From a bacterium (GTDB lineage: Bacteria > Patescibacteriota > UBA1384 > XYA2-FULL-43-10 > JAKAMI01), in NCBI GenBank assembly GCA_021812945.1, contig JAKAMI010000007.1:1-42150 (forward strand): 42,150 nt of DNA, written 5' to 3'. Positions within the stretch are counted from its first letter, which is position 1. Every line of letters starts with the position of its first letter. Of this stretch, positions 9,533 to 18,182 are shown piece after piece. The notes beneath the pieces are model-generated. The model searched no databases. It was given only the letters and a program-made list of their open reading frames with translations, and was not told where the DNA came from. A program made the translations under genes and the position numbers.

Positions 9533-9552
9533 TTTTCTGCCTGTAGATGATG

Positions 9553-9646
9553 TCATTCCGAACTTGATCCGGAATCTATATGATATATTTCTGGATCCCC
9601 GTATCAAGTACGGGGCAAGCTCTGAATCAAGTTCAGGATGATGTAT
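9553..9646. repeat. Palindromic repeat between frr and rseP
   Basis: gatgtcattccgaacttgatccgg...ccccgtatcaagtacgggg...gaatcaagttcaggatgatg. Confidence 0.75.
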
Positions 9647-9658
9647 CTATTTAGGCGC

Positions 9659-10219
9659 TCAGACTCTCATTATCTCAGCTTGTTTTTCTTTGGTTATCTG
9701 ATCAACAAGTTCATTTTTCTTGGAAATGAGATCATTTAAGTCTTTTTTGGACTGGTCACGGTCGTCCTCGGTCAACTCGGACTTTTTCTCGCCTTCCTGG
9801 ATTTTTTCCCAAGCGTCCCCCCGAATATTCCGCAGAGAAATCTTGGTTTCCTCAGCCATTTTACCTACCATTTTATTTAAATCATTACGGCGTTCTTCGG
9901 TCATGGGCGGTAAGTTAAGACGTACCGCGTTGCCGTCATTAGTCGGAGCCAAACCGAGGTCTGAATTTCGAATCGCGCTCTCAATCTCGGCCAAAGCGCC
10001 TTTGTCCCATGGTGTGATGGCAATCTGATGCGCGTCTGGCGTGGCGATAGAAGCAATCTGCTTTAGCGGAGTCGGATTCCCGTAATATTGGACTACGACT
10101 CCCTCGACTAAAAGCGAGCTGGCTCGGCCGGTATTGATAGTCTTGAGCTCATCCCTCAGATGATTGATTGCTTCGTCCATCTTCCGGCCGGTCTCCGAAA
10201 CAATTTTGCTTAGATCCAT
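9659..10219 (-). CDS. frr: Ribosome recycling factor
   Basis: LRDELKTINTGRASSLLVEGVVVQYYGNPTPLKQIASIATPDAHQI. Confidence 0.97.
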   Translation of the reverse strand: MDLSKIVSETGRKMDEAINHLRDELKTINTGRASSLLVEGVVVQYYGNPTPLKQIASIATPDAHQIAITPWDKGALAEIESAIRNSDLGLAPTNDGNAVRLNLPPMTEERRNDLNKMVGKMAEETKISLRNIRGDAWEKIQEGEKKSELTEDDRDQSKKDLNDLISKKNELVDQITKEKQAEIMRV

Positions 10220-10227
10220 AGGTCTCC

Positions 10228-10962
10228 TTAGAAAACTAAAGTTCCGATATTCTCGCCCGATATGACTTTTTTTATATTACCATGCTCCAGAAGATTGAAG
10301 ACAATAATCGGTAATTTGTGTTCCATACACATAGAAAGAGCCGTAGCATCCATAACCTTCAACCCGTCGGTCAAGGCTTGCCTGTGCGAAAGATTATCGT
10401 ATTTTGCGGCATTCTGATTAATTTTTGGGTCGCAATCATAAACGCCATCGACTATGGTTGCCTTTAAAACCGCGTTACAATTTAATTCCAGGGCGCGTAA
10501 TGCGGCAGCGGTGTCGGTTGTTTGAAACGGGCTGCCGGTTCCAGCGGCGATTATGACAATGCGGCCCTTCGCCAGCTGGTAAATAGCGCGATCGTGGGTG
10601 TAGAACTCGCAAACTTTCGGCATTTGTAGGGCGGACATCATTCTGGCTTCGATGCCTTTTTTCTGAAAAGAATCGCGAAGCGCCAGAGAGTTCATAACCG
10701 TGGCCAGCATGCCAATGTAGTCACCGGTGGCGCGATCCATGCCATGTTTTTCGGCCGGGGCGCCGCGGAATATATTGCCTCCGCCGACTACAATTGCCAG
10801 TTCGGCGCCGGTCTCCGCCACTTCACCGATCTCCGAAGTCAAGCGACTGATAAATTTGGGATCGATACCGTATTCCAATTCACCCAAAAATGCTTCCCCT
10901 GAAAGTTTAAGTAGTACTCTTTTGTATTTTGGCTTCATATCTATTGTTTCAATCCGCCACAT
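10228..10962 (-). CDS. pyrH: UMP kinase
   Basis: KRVLLKLSGEAFLG, VVGGGNIFRG, FQTTDTAAALRALEL. Confidence 0.97.
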   Translation of the reverse strand: MWRIETIDMKPKYKRVLLKLSGEAFLGELEYGIDPKFISRLTSEIGEVAETGAELAIVVGGGNIFRGAPAEKHGMDRATGDYIGMLATVMNSLALRDSFQKKGIEARMMSALQMPKVCEFYTHDRAIYQLAKGRIVIIAAGTGSPFQTTDTAAALRALELNCNAVLKATIVDGVYDCDPKINQNAAKYDNLSHRQALTDGLKVMDATALSMCMEHKLPIIVFNLLEHGNIKKVISGENIGTLVF

Positions 10963-11010
10963 CTGAGAAAAATCTGTGAATAGAATCTGTGACGGTCTCT
11001 TCCTTTGATT

Positions 11011-11607
11011 TTAGCAACCTACTGTAAATCTGGCAAATCGTTTAACGGTAATATTCTCGCCGATTTTTGCTATGTTATCGGTTAAAAGATCGGAAACTTT
11101 GCGATCCGGATCTTTGACATAGGGCTGATCTAGGAGACAAATTTCGCTATAGAGTTTTTCGACTTTACCCGCAACAATTTTTTCGATCATATTTTCCGGT
11201 TTGCCTTCAGTTTTCAATTGCTCGGCAAATATTGACTTCTCTTTATCTAATTCTGATTTCGGTACCTCGTCACGCGAGATATACTTGGGGTCGGCAGCGG
11301 CAATGTGAAGTGCTATTTCATGCACGAAGTCTTTAAAATCTTGATTTTTTGCCACAAAATCGGTCTCCGAAGTCACTTCGACCAAGACTCCGATTTTCCC
11401 TTCGCCGTGAATATAAGCATCAACAATCCCGTTATTACTTTGACGCTCGGCTTTTTTGGCAGCCTTAAGAGCTCCGGACTTTCGAAGGGCGTCCAGAGCT
11501 TTTTCATGGTCGCCGCCGGCTTCGACCAAAGCCTTTTTAACATCCATAATCCCCAAGCCGGTTGCCTCTCTCAATTTGGTAATGTCCTTGATAGTTACTT
11601 CTTGCAT
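11011..11607 (-). CDS. tsf: Elongation factor Ts
   Basis: IKDITKLREATGLGIMDVKKALVEAGGDHEKALDALR, SETDFVAKN. Confidence 0.97.
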   Translation of the reverse strand: MQEVTIKDITKLREATGLGIMDVKKALVEAGGDHEKALDALRKSGALKAAKKAERQSNNGIVDAYIHGEGKIGVLVEVTSETDFVAKNQDFKDFVHEIALHIAAADPKYISRDEVPKSELDKEKSIFAEQLKTEGKPENMIEKIVAGKVEKLYSEICLLDQPYVKDPDRKVSDLLTDNIAKIGENITVKRFARFTVGC

Positions 11608-11691
11608 TCTGTCTCCTCAACTAACACTGATCTTACCCACTAATAATTTGTGCAAAATTTGTGAATAAGATTTGTGTATGTTCATTCCTAT

Positions 11692-12390
11692 TTACTTAAC
11701 AACTTCCTTGGCCTTATTGTCTCGGACGACCCCGGCAATGTAGTTGACCAGAAGCTCTAGCGATTTGGTGGCGTCGTCGTTTGCCGGAATGGGTAGATCA
11801 ATCTGATCCGGATTGGCATTGGTGTCCACCAGACCAATCAGCGGAACGCCTACTTCTTTGGCTTCTTTAATAGCGATCTTTTGGCTCGGAGTATCGATGA
11901 GAAAAATGAGATCGGGTTTCTTCATCATTGTCGCCAAACCTCCGAATAAAGTTTCTTTTTTCTTGAGCTGGACTTTGAAAGTCGATTGTTCTTTTTTGTT
12001 CAGTTCGTTGATGGCATCGGTTTTTAGCATCTCCTGCATTTTGACCATTTTTTTAATGCTCTGAAGCACTATGTCAAAGTTGGTTAAAAGTCCGCCGGGC
12101 CAACGCTCGACAACATAGGGCATACCGCAGCTTTCGGCCGCTTTTTTAACGATGCCGACGGCCTGTTTTTTGGTCCCGACGAACAGGACCGACTTACCCT
12201 CGGAAACCGCTTTGGACAAATAATTTGTCGCTTCCTTGAGCATCTCTGCAGTCAGGTCCAGGTTGATAATGTGAATGCCGCCCTTTTCAGTGAAAATGAA
12301 TTTCTCCATCTTCGGATTCCAGCGGGCCGTGCGGTGTCCAAAATGGACACCCGCCTCAAGCATTTCCTTGAGGGTTAGAGTTGGAGTCAT
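11692..12390 (-). CDS. rpsB: 30S ribosomal protein S2
   Basis: LKEMLEAGVHFGHRTARWNPKMEKFIF, VERWPGGLLTNF. Confidence 0.98.
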   Translation of the reverse strand: MTPTLTLKEMLEAGVHFGHRTARWNPKMEKFIFTEKGGIHIINLDLTAEMLKEATNYLSKAVSEGKSVLFVGTKKQAVGIVKKAAESCGMPYVVERWPGGLLTNFDIVLQSIKKMVKMQEMLKTDAINELNKKEQSTFKVQLKKKETLFGGLATMMKKPDLIFLIDTPSQKIAIKEAKEVGVPLIGLVDTNANPDQIDLPIPANDDATKSLELLVNYIAGVVRDNKAKEVVK

Positions 12391-12448
12391 GTCAATTCCT
12401 TGTTTAATCCCCTAAATGGGGCCTCCACCTCACGCATCGCCATCATTG

Positions 12449-12537
12449 TCATTCCCGCCCCGTATCCGGGTACGGGGTAAACTACAGCAGGAATCCAGTT
12501 TCTATTTCTGGATTCCGGATCATGTCCGGAATGACAG
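12449..12537. repeat. Palindromic repeat element in the rpsB-rpmE divergent intergenic region
   Basis: GTCATTCC...GGAATGAC terminal inverted repeat with internal CCCCGTATCCGGGTACGGGG and TCCAG...CTGGA stems. Confidence 0.75.
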
Positions 12538-12753
12538 GAAAGATAAGCAACAAGTTTTTAGAGAGGTGTGTGAATTTCAACGCCGTAATAGTAATCAGTT
12601 TTCAGTTATCTGCTCTCAGGGTTTGAGTTCCTGATCTCTGACAACCGATCACTGAATACTGAATACTGATAAACAACGTTGATTGCTAATAGATTATCTA
12701 AACCATACCAGATTCTTGATTTTAGATCAAGCCTGTGATATATTTATTTTGCT

Positions 12754-13071
12754 ATGAAACAAAATATCCATCCAAAATATTACGAAAAAGCCAAAGTCAC
12801 CTGTTCTTGTGGGGCGGGTTTTGAAGTCGGTTCGACCGAACCGGAGATCAAAGTCGAGATCTGCTCGGCTTGCCATCCGTTCTTCACCGGTAAGCAAAAG
12901 TTTGTTGACACTGCCGGCCGCATTGACCGCTTCAAGGCAAAACTCGAGGCTCGAGATAAATTTGTCAAAAAGGCTGCCTCTAAGGTTGCTGAGGAAAAGA
13001 CAGCTCCGACGCTTAAAGAGGTCGGAATCCCGACTGATAACATCGAGAAGATCGAAAAAGATAATAAATAA
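12754..13071 (+). CDS. rpmE: 50S ribosomal protein L31 (C+ type)
   Basis: [28 protein letters not shown]...[24 protein letters not shown]. Confidence 0.95.
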   Translation: MKQNIHPKYYEKAKVTCSCGAGFEVGSTEPEIKVEICSACHPFFTGKQKFVDTAGRIDRFKAKLEARDKFVKKAASKVAEEKTAPTLKEVGIPTDNIEKIEKDNK

Positions 13072-13092
13072 CGAACTATTTCTGATATAATA

Positions 13093-13118
13093 AAACCGGT
13101 ATTAATTGCCGGTTTTTA
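13093..13118 (+). terminator. Rho-independent terminator downstream of rpmE
   Basis: AAACCGG-TATTAATTG-CCGGTTTTT. Confidence 0.75.
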
Positions 13119-13265
13119 AAAACCACTAACAATTTTTGCAAACATCGAGTTATTATGTCGTTCTAAACGATTAGCGAAGAATCTGTTAGTTTAAATTGAA
13201 AAACATAGATCCTTCGTCCCTCAGGATGACATACAAGAAATAATTTCCCGGATACGATAACTCCC

Positions 13266-13341
13266 GCTTGTCATTCTGAGCTTGCGAAGAATCTTGTATA
13301 TCAAAACCAAGAATAGATCCTTCGTTCCTCAGGATGACACA
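13266..13341. repeat. Intact copy of the GTCATTCTGAGC...GGATGAC hairpin element
   Basis: ttgtcattctgagcttgcgaagaatct...atagatccttcgttcctcaggatgacaca; imperfect terminal inverted repeat. Confidence 0.85.
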
Positions 13342-13371
13342 AACCAAGTTAAACCAGTTTTATAAATTCCC

Positions 13372-13723
13372 TTGTCATTCTAAGCCAGTCAATTGTATTA
13401 TAAGGCGAAGAATCATGGATAAAAAATACTATACCTACATCGCTTCCAATTTCACTAACACCGTTTTATACACTGGTGTTACCAACGATCTTCAGCGTAG
13501 AATGCATGAACATAAAAATAAACTCATCAAGGGCTTTACTTCTCGATACAATATAAATAAGTTATTGTATTTTCAAGAATTCAAATCAGTAAACGAAGCC
13601 ATATCCGCTGAGAAAAAAATCAAAGGATGGGTTCGAATCAGAAAAATTGAGTTAATCAAATCATCGAATCCTGATTTTAGGGACTTGCTAGCTCCATAGA
13701 TCCTTCGTTCCTCAGGATGACAA
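13372..13723 (+). mobile_element. Putative GIY-YIG-carrying repeat element (gene located between hairpin arms)
   Basis: Left arm ttgtcattctaagcc...gcgaagaatc directly precedes the ATG; right arm tagatccttcgttcctcaggatgaca begins with the stop codon. Confidence 0.6.
13418..13699 (+). CDS. Solitary GIY-YIG nuclease-family protein
   Basis: [36 protein letters not shown]...[27 protein letters not shown]. Confidence 0.93.
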   Translation, partial: DKKYYTYIASNFTNTVLYTGVTNDLQRRMHEHKNKLIKGFTSRYNINKLLYFQEFKSVNEAISAEKKIKGWVRIRKIELIKSSNPDFRDLLAP

Positions 13724-13733
13724 TAATATAATT

Positions 13734-14798
13734 ATGGACAATTTGGATCCGCAATTAAATAAAATCCTCGAGCGATACGAGGAAGTTTCAAAGGAACTTT
13801 CTGGTGCCGATTTTAATGATAACCAAAAAATTACTCAGCTGTCTCGGGAAAAAGCTTCTCTGGAAACCAAAGCGGCTGACATCAAAGAATATTTTCTGGT
13901 CAAGTCTAAAATCGCCGAAAACGAGGAGCTGTTATCCAGCGGTGACGATTTGGAACTCAAAGATTTGGCCGGGGAGGAATTGGAGTTTCTGGAGCCCAGA
14001 CTTGAGGAATTATCAAATAAAATGAAACTCTATCTCCTTCCGGAGAATGAGAATGATACTAAAAATGTTATTTTAGAAATTCGTTCCGGCGCCGGTGGGG
14101 ATGAAGCGGAACTCTTTGCGTCAGAAATATATCGAATGTATAGCCGGTTTGCCGAAACCCGGAACTGGCAGGTGGAAATTATCGATGCCAACAAGACACC
14201 GCTGGGCGGAATTAAAGATTTGGTGGCCGAAATTAGCGGCACGAATGTTTATAAAATGATGAAATATGAAAGCGGGGTTCATCGCGTCCAACGAGTCCCG
14301 GAAACCGAAAAAGTAGGACGAGTTCATACTTCTACCATCACCGTAGCCATCCTCCCTGAGGCCGAGGAAGCAGATGTTGAAATACAGCCATCAGACTTAA
14401 GAATTGATGTCTTTCACGCCTCCGGTCACGGCGGCCAATCGGTCAACACCACCGACAGCGCTGTCCGGATTACTCACATCCCCTCCGGCTTGGTGGTGAC
14501 TTGCCAGGACGAAAAAAGCCAGCTGAAAAACAAGGCTAAGGCGATGAAAGTCCTAAGTTCCCGCCTGCTGGCGGCCAAGGAAGAAAAACTCGATGCTGAG
14601 CGCGGCGACGCCCGTCGGACTCAGATCGGCACCGGTGATCGCAGCGAGAAAATACGAACCTATAACTATCCTCAGGACCGCATCACCGATCATCGGATTA
14701 ACCAGTCATGGCACTCTGTCCCGCGAATTTTGGACGGCGGCTTTCTCCCTATCATCGAGGCTCTAACCACAGAAGACCAAAAACGTTTATTGGAATAA
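13734..14798 (+). CDS. prfA: Peptide chain release factor 1
   Basis: [38 protein letters not shown] (GGQ). Confidence 0.97.
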   Translation: MDNLDPQLNKILERYEEVSKELSGADFNDNQKITQLSREKASLETKAADIKEYFLVKSKIAENEELLSSGDDLELKDLAGEELEFLEPRLEELSNKMKLYLLPENENDTKNVILEIRSGAGGDEAELFASEIYRMYSRFAETRNWQVEIIDANKTPLGGIKDLVAEISGTNVYKMMKYESGVHRVQRVPETEKVGRVHTSTITVAILPEAEEADVEIQPSDLRIDVFHASGHGGQSVNTTDSAVRITHIPSGLVVTCQDEKSQLKNKAKAMKVLSSRLLAAKEEKLDAERGDARRTQIGTGDRSEKIRTYNYPQDRITDHRINQSWHSVPRILDGGFLPIIEALTTEDQKRLLE

Positions 14799-14864
14799 TA
14801 TGTCGGGACTACCATCCTGTTCAGCCTGGGGGCTCCTTTGGGGACAGGTTCTCACGAGTAACAG

Positions 14865-14902
14865 CAAAGACAGTCTTTTTTATTTTGCAAAGACTGTCTT
14901 TG
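14865..14902. repeat. TGACAGTCTTT hairpin family copy
   Basis: CAAAGACAGTCTTT / AAAGACTGTCTTTG perfect 14-bp arms. Confidence 0.88.
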
Positions 14903-14935
14903 AAATTCCAAATTGGATACCGATCAGGGTTAAAT

Positions 14936-14969
14936 AACAGTCTTTACCTGCCCTAAAAAGACTGTCATT
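14936..14969. repeat. TGACAGTCTTT hairpin family copy (degenerate)
   Basis: AACAGTCTTTacctgccctaaAAAGACTGTCAT. Confidence 0.75.
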
Positions 14970-15050
14970 ACTACTTGGTTCCTATTAATAACTTTGACAT
15001 TCTGAGGCTGCGACATATCACATTATTTATTAGAATCTAAGTAGATTAAA

Positions 15051-16016
15051 ATGAATCTCAAATCTATCTCACTTCGCACAATAAGAGAACTGGAAAAAGC
15101 CGGCTGTATATCGGCCGAACTTGACGTACATGCAATATTCAAGTTTGTGCTCCAGAAAAGCGATGATTTTTTGCTGGCTCGCTCTGAAGCACCTTTAACC
15201 AATTCGCAGTACCAAAAGTTCCGCCGCCTTATCCGCCGCCGCAAGAAAAGCGAACCGGTCGCTTGCCTTGTCGGCGAAAAAGAATTTTACGGACTGAAAT
15301 TTAAAGTTAATAAAAATGTTCTGATCCCAAGACCGGAAAGCGAGCTGGTTGTGGAAGAAACGATCAATTTTCTCAAATTACATAAAAATATTGTGTCATT
15401 CCCGCGAAGGCGGGAATCCACTGATAATAGGGTAGATTCCCGCCTTCGCGGGAATGACAGGCTAGACGATTTATCAATTATCGATGTTGGTACAGGCTCT
15501 GGCTGCATTATCATTTCATTGGCTAACCAACTTGGGGCTTCGGACTTGGGGCTTCGGACTGGATTTTATGCTACCGATATTTCCCCAACAGCCCTGCGAA
15601 TTGCTAAACGAAACGCTAAACTACTTCATATCTCCGATCAAATCAAATTCTATCAATCCAACTTACTTTCGAACCCTCGGCTTCCTAAAAACCTAGATAT
15701 TATTGTCGCCAACCTCCCTTATATTCCAAGCGGCAAAAAATACCAAGATATTAACTATACAACATTATCGTATGAACCGAAGAAAGCTCTTTTCGGTGGT
15801 CCAAAAGGCTATGAGCTGATTAAAAAACTGATGGCCCAAATTTCAAAAAGAACTTATCAACCCAAACTAATCGTCTTAGAAATTTTCGAGGACTACGCCA
15901 AAGAACTCAAATTGATCGCCAAAAAATGTCTGCCAAAATATAAATTCGAACTCAAAAAAGACTTAGCCGGCCTGAACCGTTTGGTGATTCTAACAAACTC
16001 AAGTCCATCCGATTGA
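15051..16016 (+). CDS. prmC: Release factor glutamine methyltransferase
   Basis: LVGEKEFYGLKFKVNKNVLIPRPESELVVEE, IIDVGTGSGCI, VANLPYIP; contains an in-frame repeat. Confidence 0.92.
   Translation: MNLKSISLRTIRELEKAGCISAELDVHAIFKFVLQKSDDFLLARSEAPLTNSQYQKFRRLIRRRKKSEPVACLVGEKEFYGLKFKVNKNVLIPRPESELVVEETINFLKLHKNIVSFPRRRESTDNRVDSRLRGNDRLDDLSIIDVGTGSGCIIISLANQLGASDLGLRTGFYATDISPTALRIAKRNAKLLHISDQIKFYQSNLLSNPRLPKNLDIIVANLPYIPSGKKYQDINYTTLSYEPKKALFGGPKGYELIKKLMAQISKRTYQPKLIVLEIFEDYAKELKLIAKKCLPKYKFELKKDLAGLNRLVILTNSSPSD
15394..15459. repeat. Perfect 25-bp inverted repeat element inside prmC
   Basis: TGTCATTCCCGCGAAGGCGGGAATC (15394-15418) / GATTCCCGCCTTCGCGGGAATGACA (15435-15459). Confidence 0.95.
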
Positions 16017-16063
16017 TATTTTGCCAAAACATGGTATACCTGAAGGGACGAGGCTGGAACACG

Positions 16064-16077
16064 AAAGGAGGTGATCC
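16064..16077 (+). promoter_or_regulatory. Extended Shine-Dalgarno AAAGGAGGTGATCC
   Basis: 14 nt matching the complement of the conserved bacterial 16S 3' tail (GGATCACCTCCTTT). Confidence 0.75.
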
Positions 16078-16079
16078 CC

Positions 16080-16292
16080 TTGCCCGCCATAGTAGACACC
16101 AAGTGTCCGCAACCAGGTTGCACCGCACAGGCGAGCAGGATACGTACCGCGAGTGGCACAATCACGTATTGCGATGATGGCCACGCATTCCGTCTGGATG
16201 ATAAGACAGGCTGGGTTCCAATTGAGCTCAAGAATGTATCGCCCAAGAGTGCCCAGACATCAACGGGAGGACAGAACCATGTCACCTCATGA
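16080..16292 (+). CDS. Small Cys-rich orphan protein, possible zinc-binding
   Basis: TTG start 8 nt after GGAGG; CPQPGC...YCDDGHAFRLDD; terminator downstream. Confidence 0.6.
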   Translation: MPAIVDTKCPQPGCTAQASRIRTASGTITYCDDGHAFRLDDKTGWVPIELKNVSPKSAQTSTGGQNHVTS

Positions 16293-16409
16293 ACATCTCC
16301 TCGTCGGACCGGGGGTTCGCAGCTCGCTCTATTTAAAGCGCTACACTGCGACCCCCACCCTCTTCGCAGAACAAGAAAACAATATTCAGACCTGCAAACT
16401 CAGGTACTA

Positions 16410-16436
16410 AAAAATCCCTTTCCGGGGGATTTTTTT
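16410..16436 (+). terminator. Rho-independent terminator
   Basis: AAAAAATCCC-TTTCC-GGGGGATTTTTTT. Confidence 0.75.
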
Positions 16437-16569
16437 AGGATACCAAACATCCGCCGATGACCGTCTCTTTTATTAAGACGCAAAGACCGCCATCGGTAAC
16501 AAATTGAGTCTTTAAGAGATCTTTTAGGACAAAATTATCTGCGTGATCTGGGATGTCCGCTCAGATTGA

Positions 16570-17784
16570 TTACTGCATCGCCACCAATGTTACTTTGACC
16601 TTTTTTTCCTGACCGGAGCGAAGAAGGGTAAGTTCAACTGTGTTGCCGATGTCGTAGCCTTGAAGAAGGCGGCTCAAAGAGTGGTTCTCGTCTATCTTGT
16701 CGCTCCCGACCACAGTGATGATGTCGTTTTCCACAATCCCCGCTTTGTCTGCCGGACTTCCGGGAGCCACGGCGACCTGACCCAAACCGCCGCCTCGTAA
16801 AACCCAGGCACCATTTTGCACCGGCAGATTATTCTGCTTGGCAATATCTTGTGTGATCTGAATATATCTAACCCCGAGATATGGGCGAACAATTTTTCCG
16901 GATTTTTTGATACTTTCGATGGCTGACTTGGCGGTATTGATCGGAATGGCAAAACCGATACCCTGAGCGTCGGATGCCACCGCAGTATTGATACCGATAA
17001 CCTGACCTTGCATATTTACCAGCGGCCCTCCGGAGTTGCCCGGATTGATGGCAGCGTCGGTTTGCAGTAACCCCTCCAGATTCTCGGAACTGGCCCCCGA
17101 ACTGTCTGAGGCCTGAATTTGCCGCTCCTTGGCGGAAATTACCCCGGTCGTAACCGTGTTGTTAAACTTGGCCAAAGCATTTCCAACCGCCATAACCCAT
17201 TGACCGACCTGCAACTGATCCGAGTCGCCCAATTCAACAACCGGTAAATTATTAGCCTCAATCTTTAGAACTGCCAAGTCGTTCAATGGATCGATCGACT
17301 GAATTTTGGTCGGATAACTTTTGCCATCAGAGGTGAAAACTGTGTAAGTGGCACCGGCGTTTTCGACCACATGCTTATTGGTCAAGATAAGCCCGTCGGC
17401 AGTGATGATAAAACCAGTTCCGCCGCCCCGCTGAGTCACTACTTGGCCAAAGAAATCCTGCGCATTGCTGGTGGTTGAAACGGAAACGACCGCGGGAGAA
17501 ATTTTTTTGGCGGTGTCGATAAAGGCGCTTGATTCCTCAATAATAGTCTTCTTGGTCTCAGTGGTCGGGATGGAGATTTGACCGGTCAGCCCCAAACTTT
17601 TAGCCAGATTGGAATCTTTCTGCGAAATGGCTACAATTCCCAAGACTCCTCCGACTGCCCCGACAGCCAGATTGATAATAACCAGGATCAAACCGATAAA
17701 CAACCAGCCCTTGCGCCGTCTGGGCTTTTGATCCTCCGACTGTTCCATTTCCTCAGAATCATCCGAAAACTCTAACTTCGACAT
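16570..17784 (-). CDS. htrA: HtrA/DegP-like trypsin-like serine protease with PDZ domain
   Basis: TM segment, LTNKHVV, NDLAVLKI, NPGNSGGPLVN, C-terminal PDZ. Confidence 0.93.
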   Translation of the reverse strand: MSKLEFSDDSEEMEQSEDQKPRRRKGWLFIGLILVIINLAVGAVGGVLGIVAISQKDSNLAKSLGLTGQISIPTTETKKTIIEESSAFIDTAKKISPAVVSVSTTSNAQDFFGQVVTQRGGGTGFIITADGLILTNKHVVENAGATYTVFTSDGKSYPTKIQSIDPLNDLAVLKIEANNLPVVELGDSDQLQVGQWVMAVGNALAKFNNTVTTGVISAKERQIQASDSSGASSENLEGLLQTDAAINPGNSGGPLVNMQGQVIGINTAVASDAQGIGFAIPINTAKSAIESIKKSGKIVRPYLGVRYIQITQDIAKQNNLPVQNGAWVLRGGGLGQVAVAPGSPADKAGIVENDIITVVGSDKIDENHSLSRLLQGYDIGNTVELTLLRSGQEKKVKVTLVAMQ

Positions 17785-17796
17785 TGACTGCTCCTA

Positions 17797-18075
17797 TTAT
17801 TTTTTATTTCTGTTTTCAAAATAATTCTTAATTGAATCGGACACTTTTTCGGCAATTTTTACAAAAATCCCCAGGTTGTCACTTAATTCGGAAATTTTTG
17901 TTACAGTGCGATTGACAAATTCCGTCACCTTGCCGGTGGTTTTTTTGATCTCTTCCATGGCCGAATCCAGATTGGTTAAAATCCGGAAAGCCCGCCATAA
18001 GACGAGGATTAGAAACATCACCGCAACGATCAGGACCGCTAACAAAATCATATACAGAACCTCGGCACCAGTCAT
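17797..18075 (-). CDS. Small membrane-anchored hypothetical protein
   Basis: N-terminal TM followed by amphipathic helix; conserved genomic spacing. Confidence 0.6.
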   Translation of the reverse strand: MTGAEVLYMILLAVLIVAVMFLILVLWRAFRILTNLDSAMEEIKKTTGKVTEFVNRTVTKISELSDNLGIFVKIAEKVSDSIKNYFENRNKK

Positions 18076-18096
18076 AACACCTCCAATGTTGGGTGA

Positions 18097-18170
18097 CCGC
18101 CACTGATCAACTCCACAGATATTTACTGATCAGTGGCAAATCAGTGGGATTAATCTGTAGCGGTCACGAT
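18097..18170. repeat. Inverted repeat element (GTGACCGC...GCGGTCAC)
   Basis: GTGACCGCCACTGATCAACTCCACAGAT...CTGTAGCGGTCAC; related to the element at 3647-3750. Confidence 0.75.
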
Positions 18171-18182
18171 ACAACTTTAAGT

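Noticed and set aside
9532-9607. N-terminal extension of RseP (MIRGSRNISYRFRIKFGMTSSTGRK)
   Set aside because: Reads through the palindromic repeat 9553-9646; the Met at 9532 precedes the expected first TM helix.
12416-12634. Plus-strand ORF of 72 aa
   Set aside because: Derived from the palindromic repeat and flanking DNA; no protein-like features.
13620-13640. GGGTTCGAATCAG resembling a tRNA T-loop
   Set aside because: Lies inside the GIY-YIG coding sequence (GWVRIRK) with no surrounding cloverleaf.
16305-16365. tRNA-like words (GGGTTCGCAG, AGCTCGCTC, GAGCGC-like) after the orphan gene
   Set aside because: No coherent acceptor, anticodon and T arms can be drawn; better explained as a bulged hairpin.
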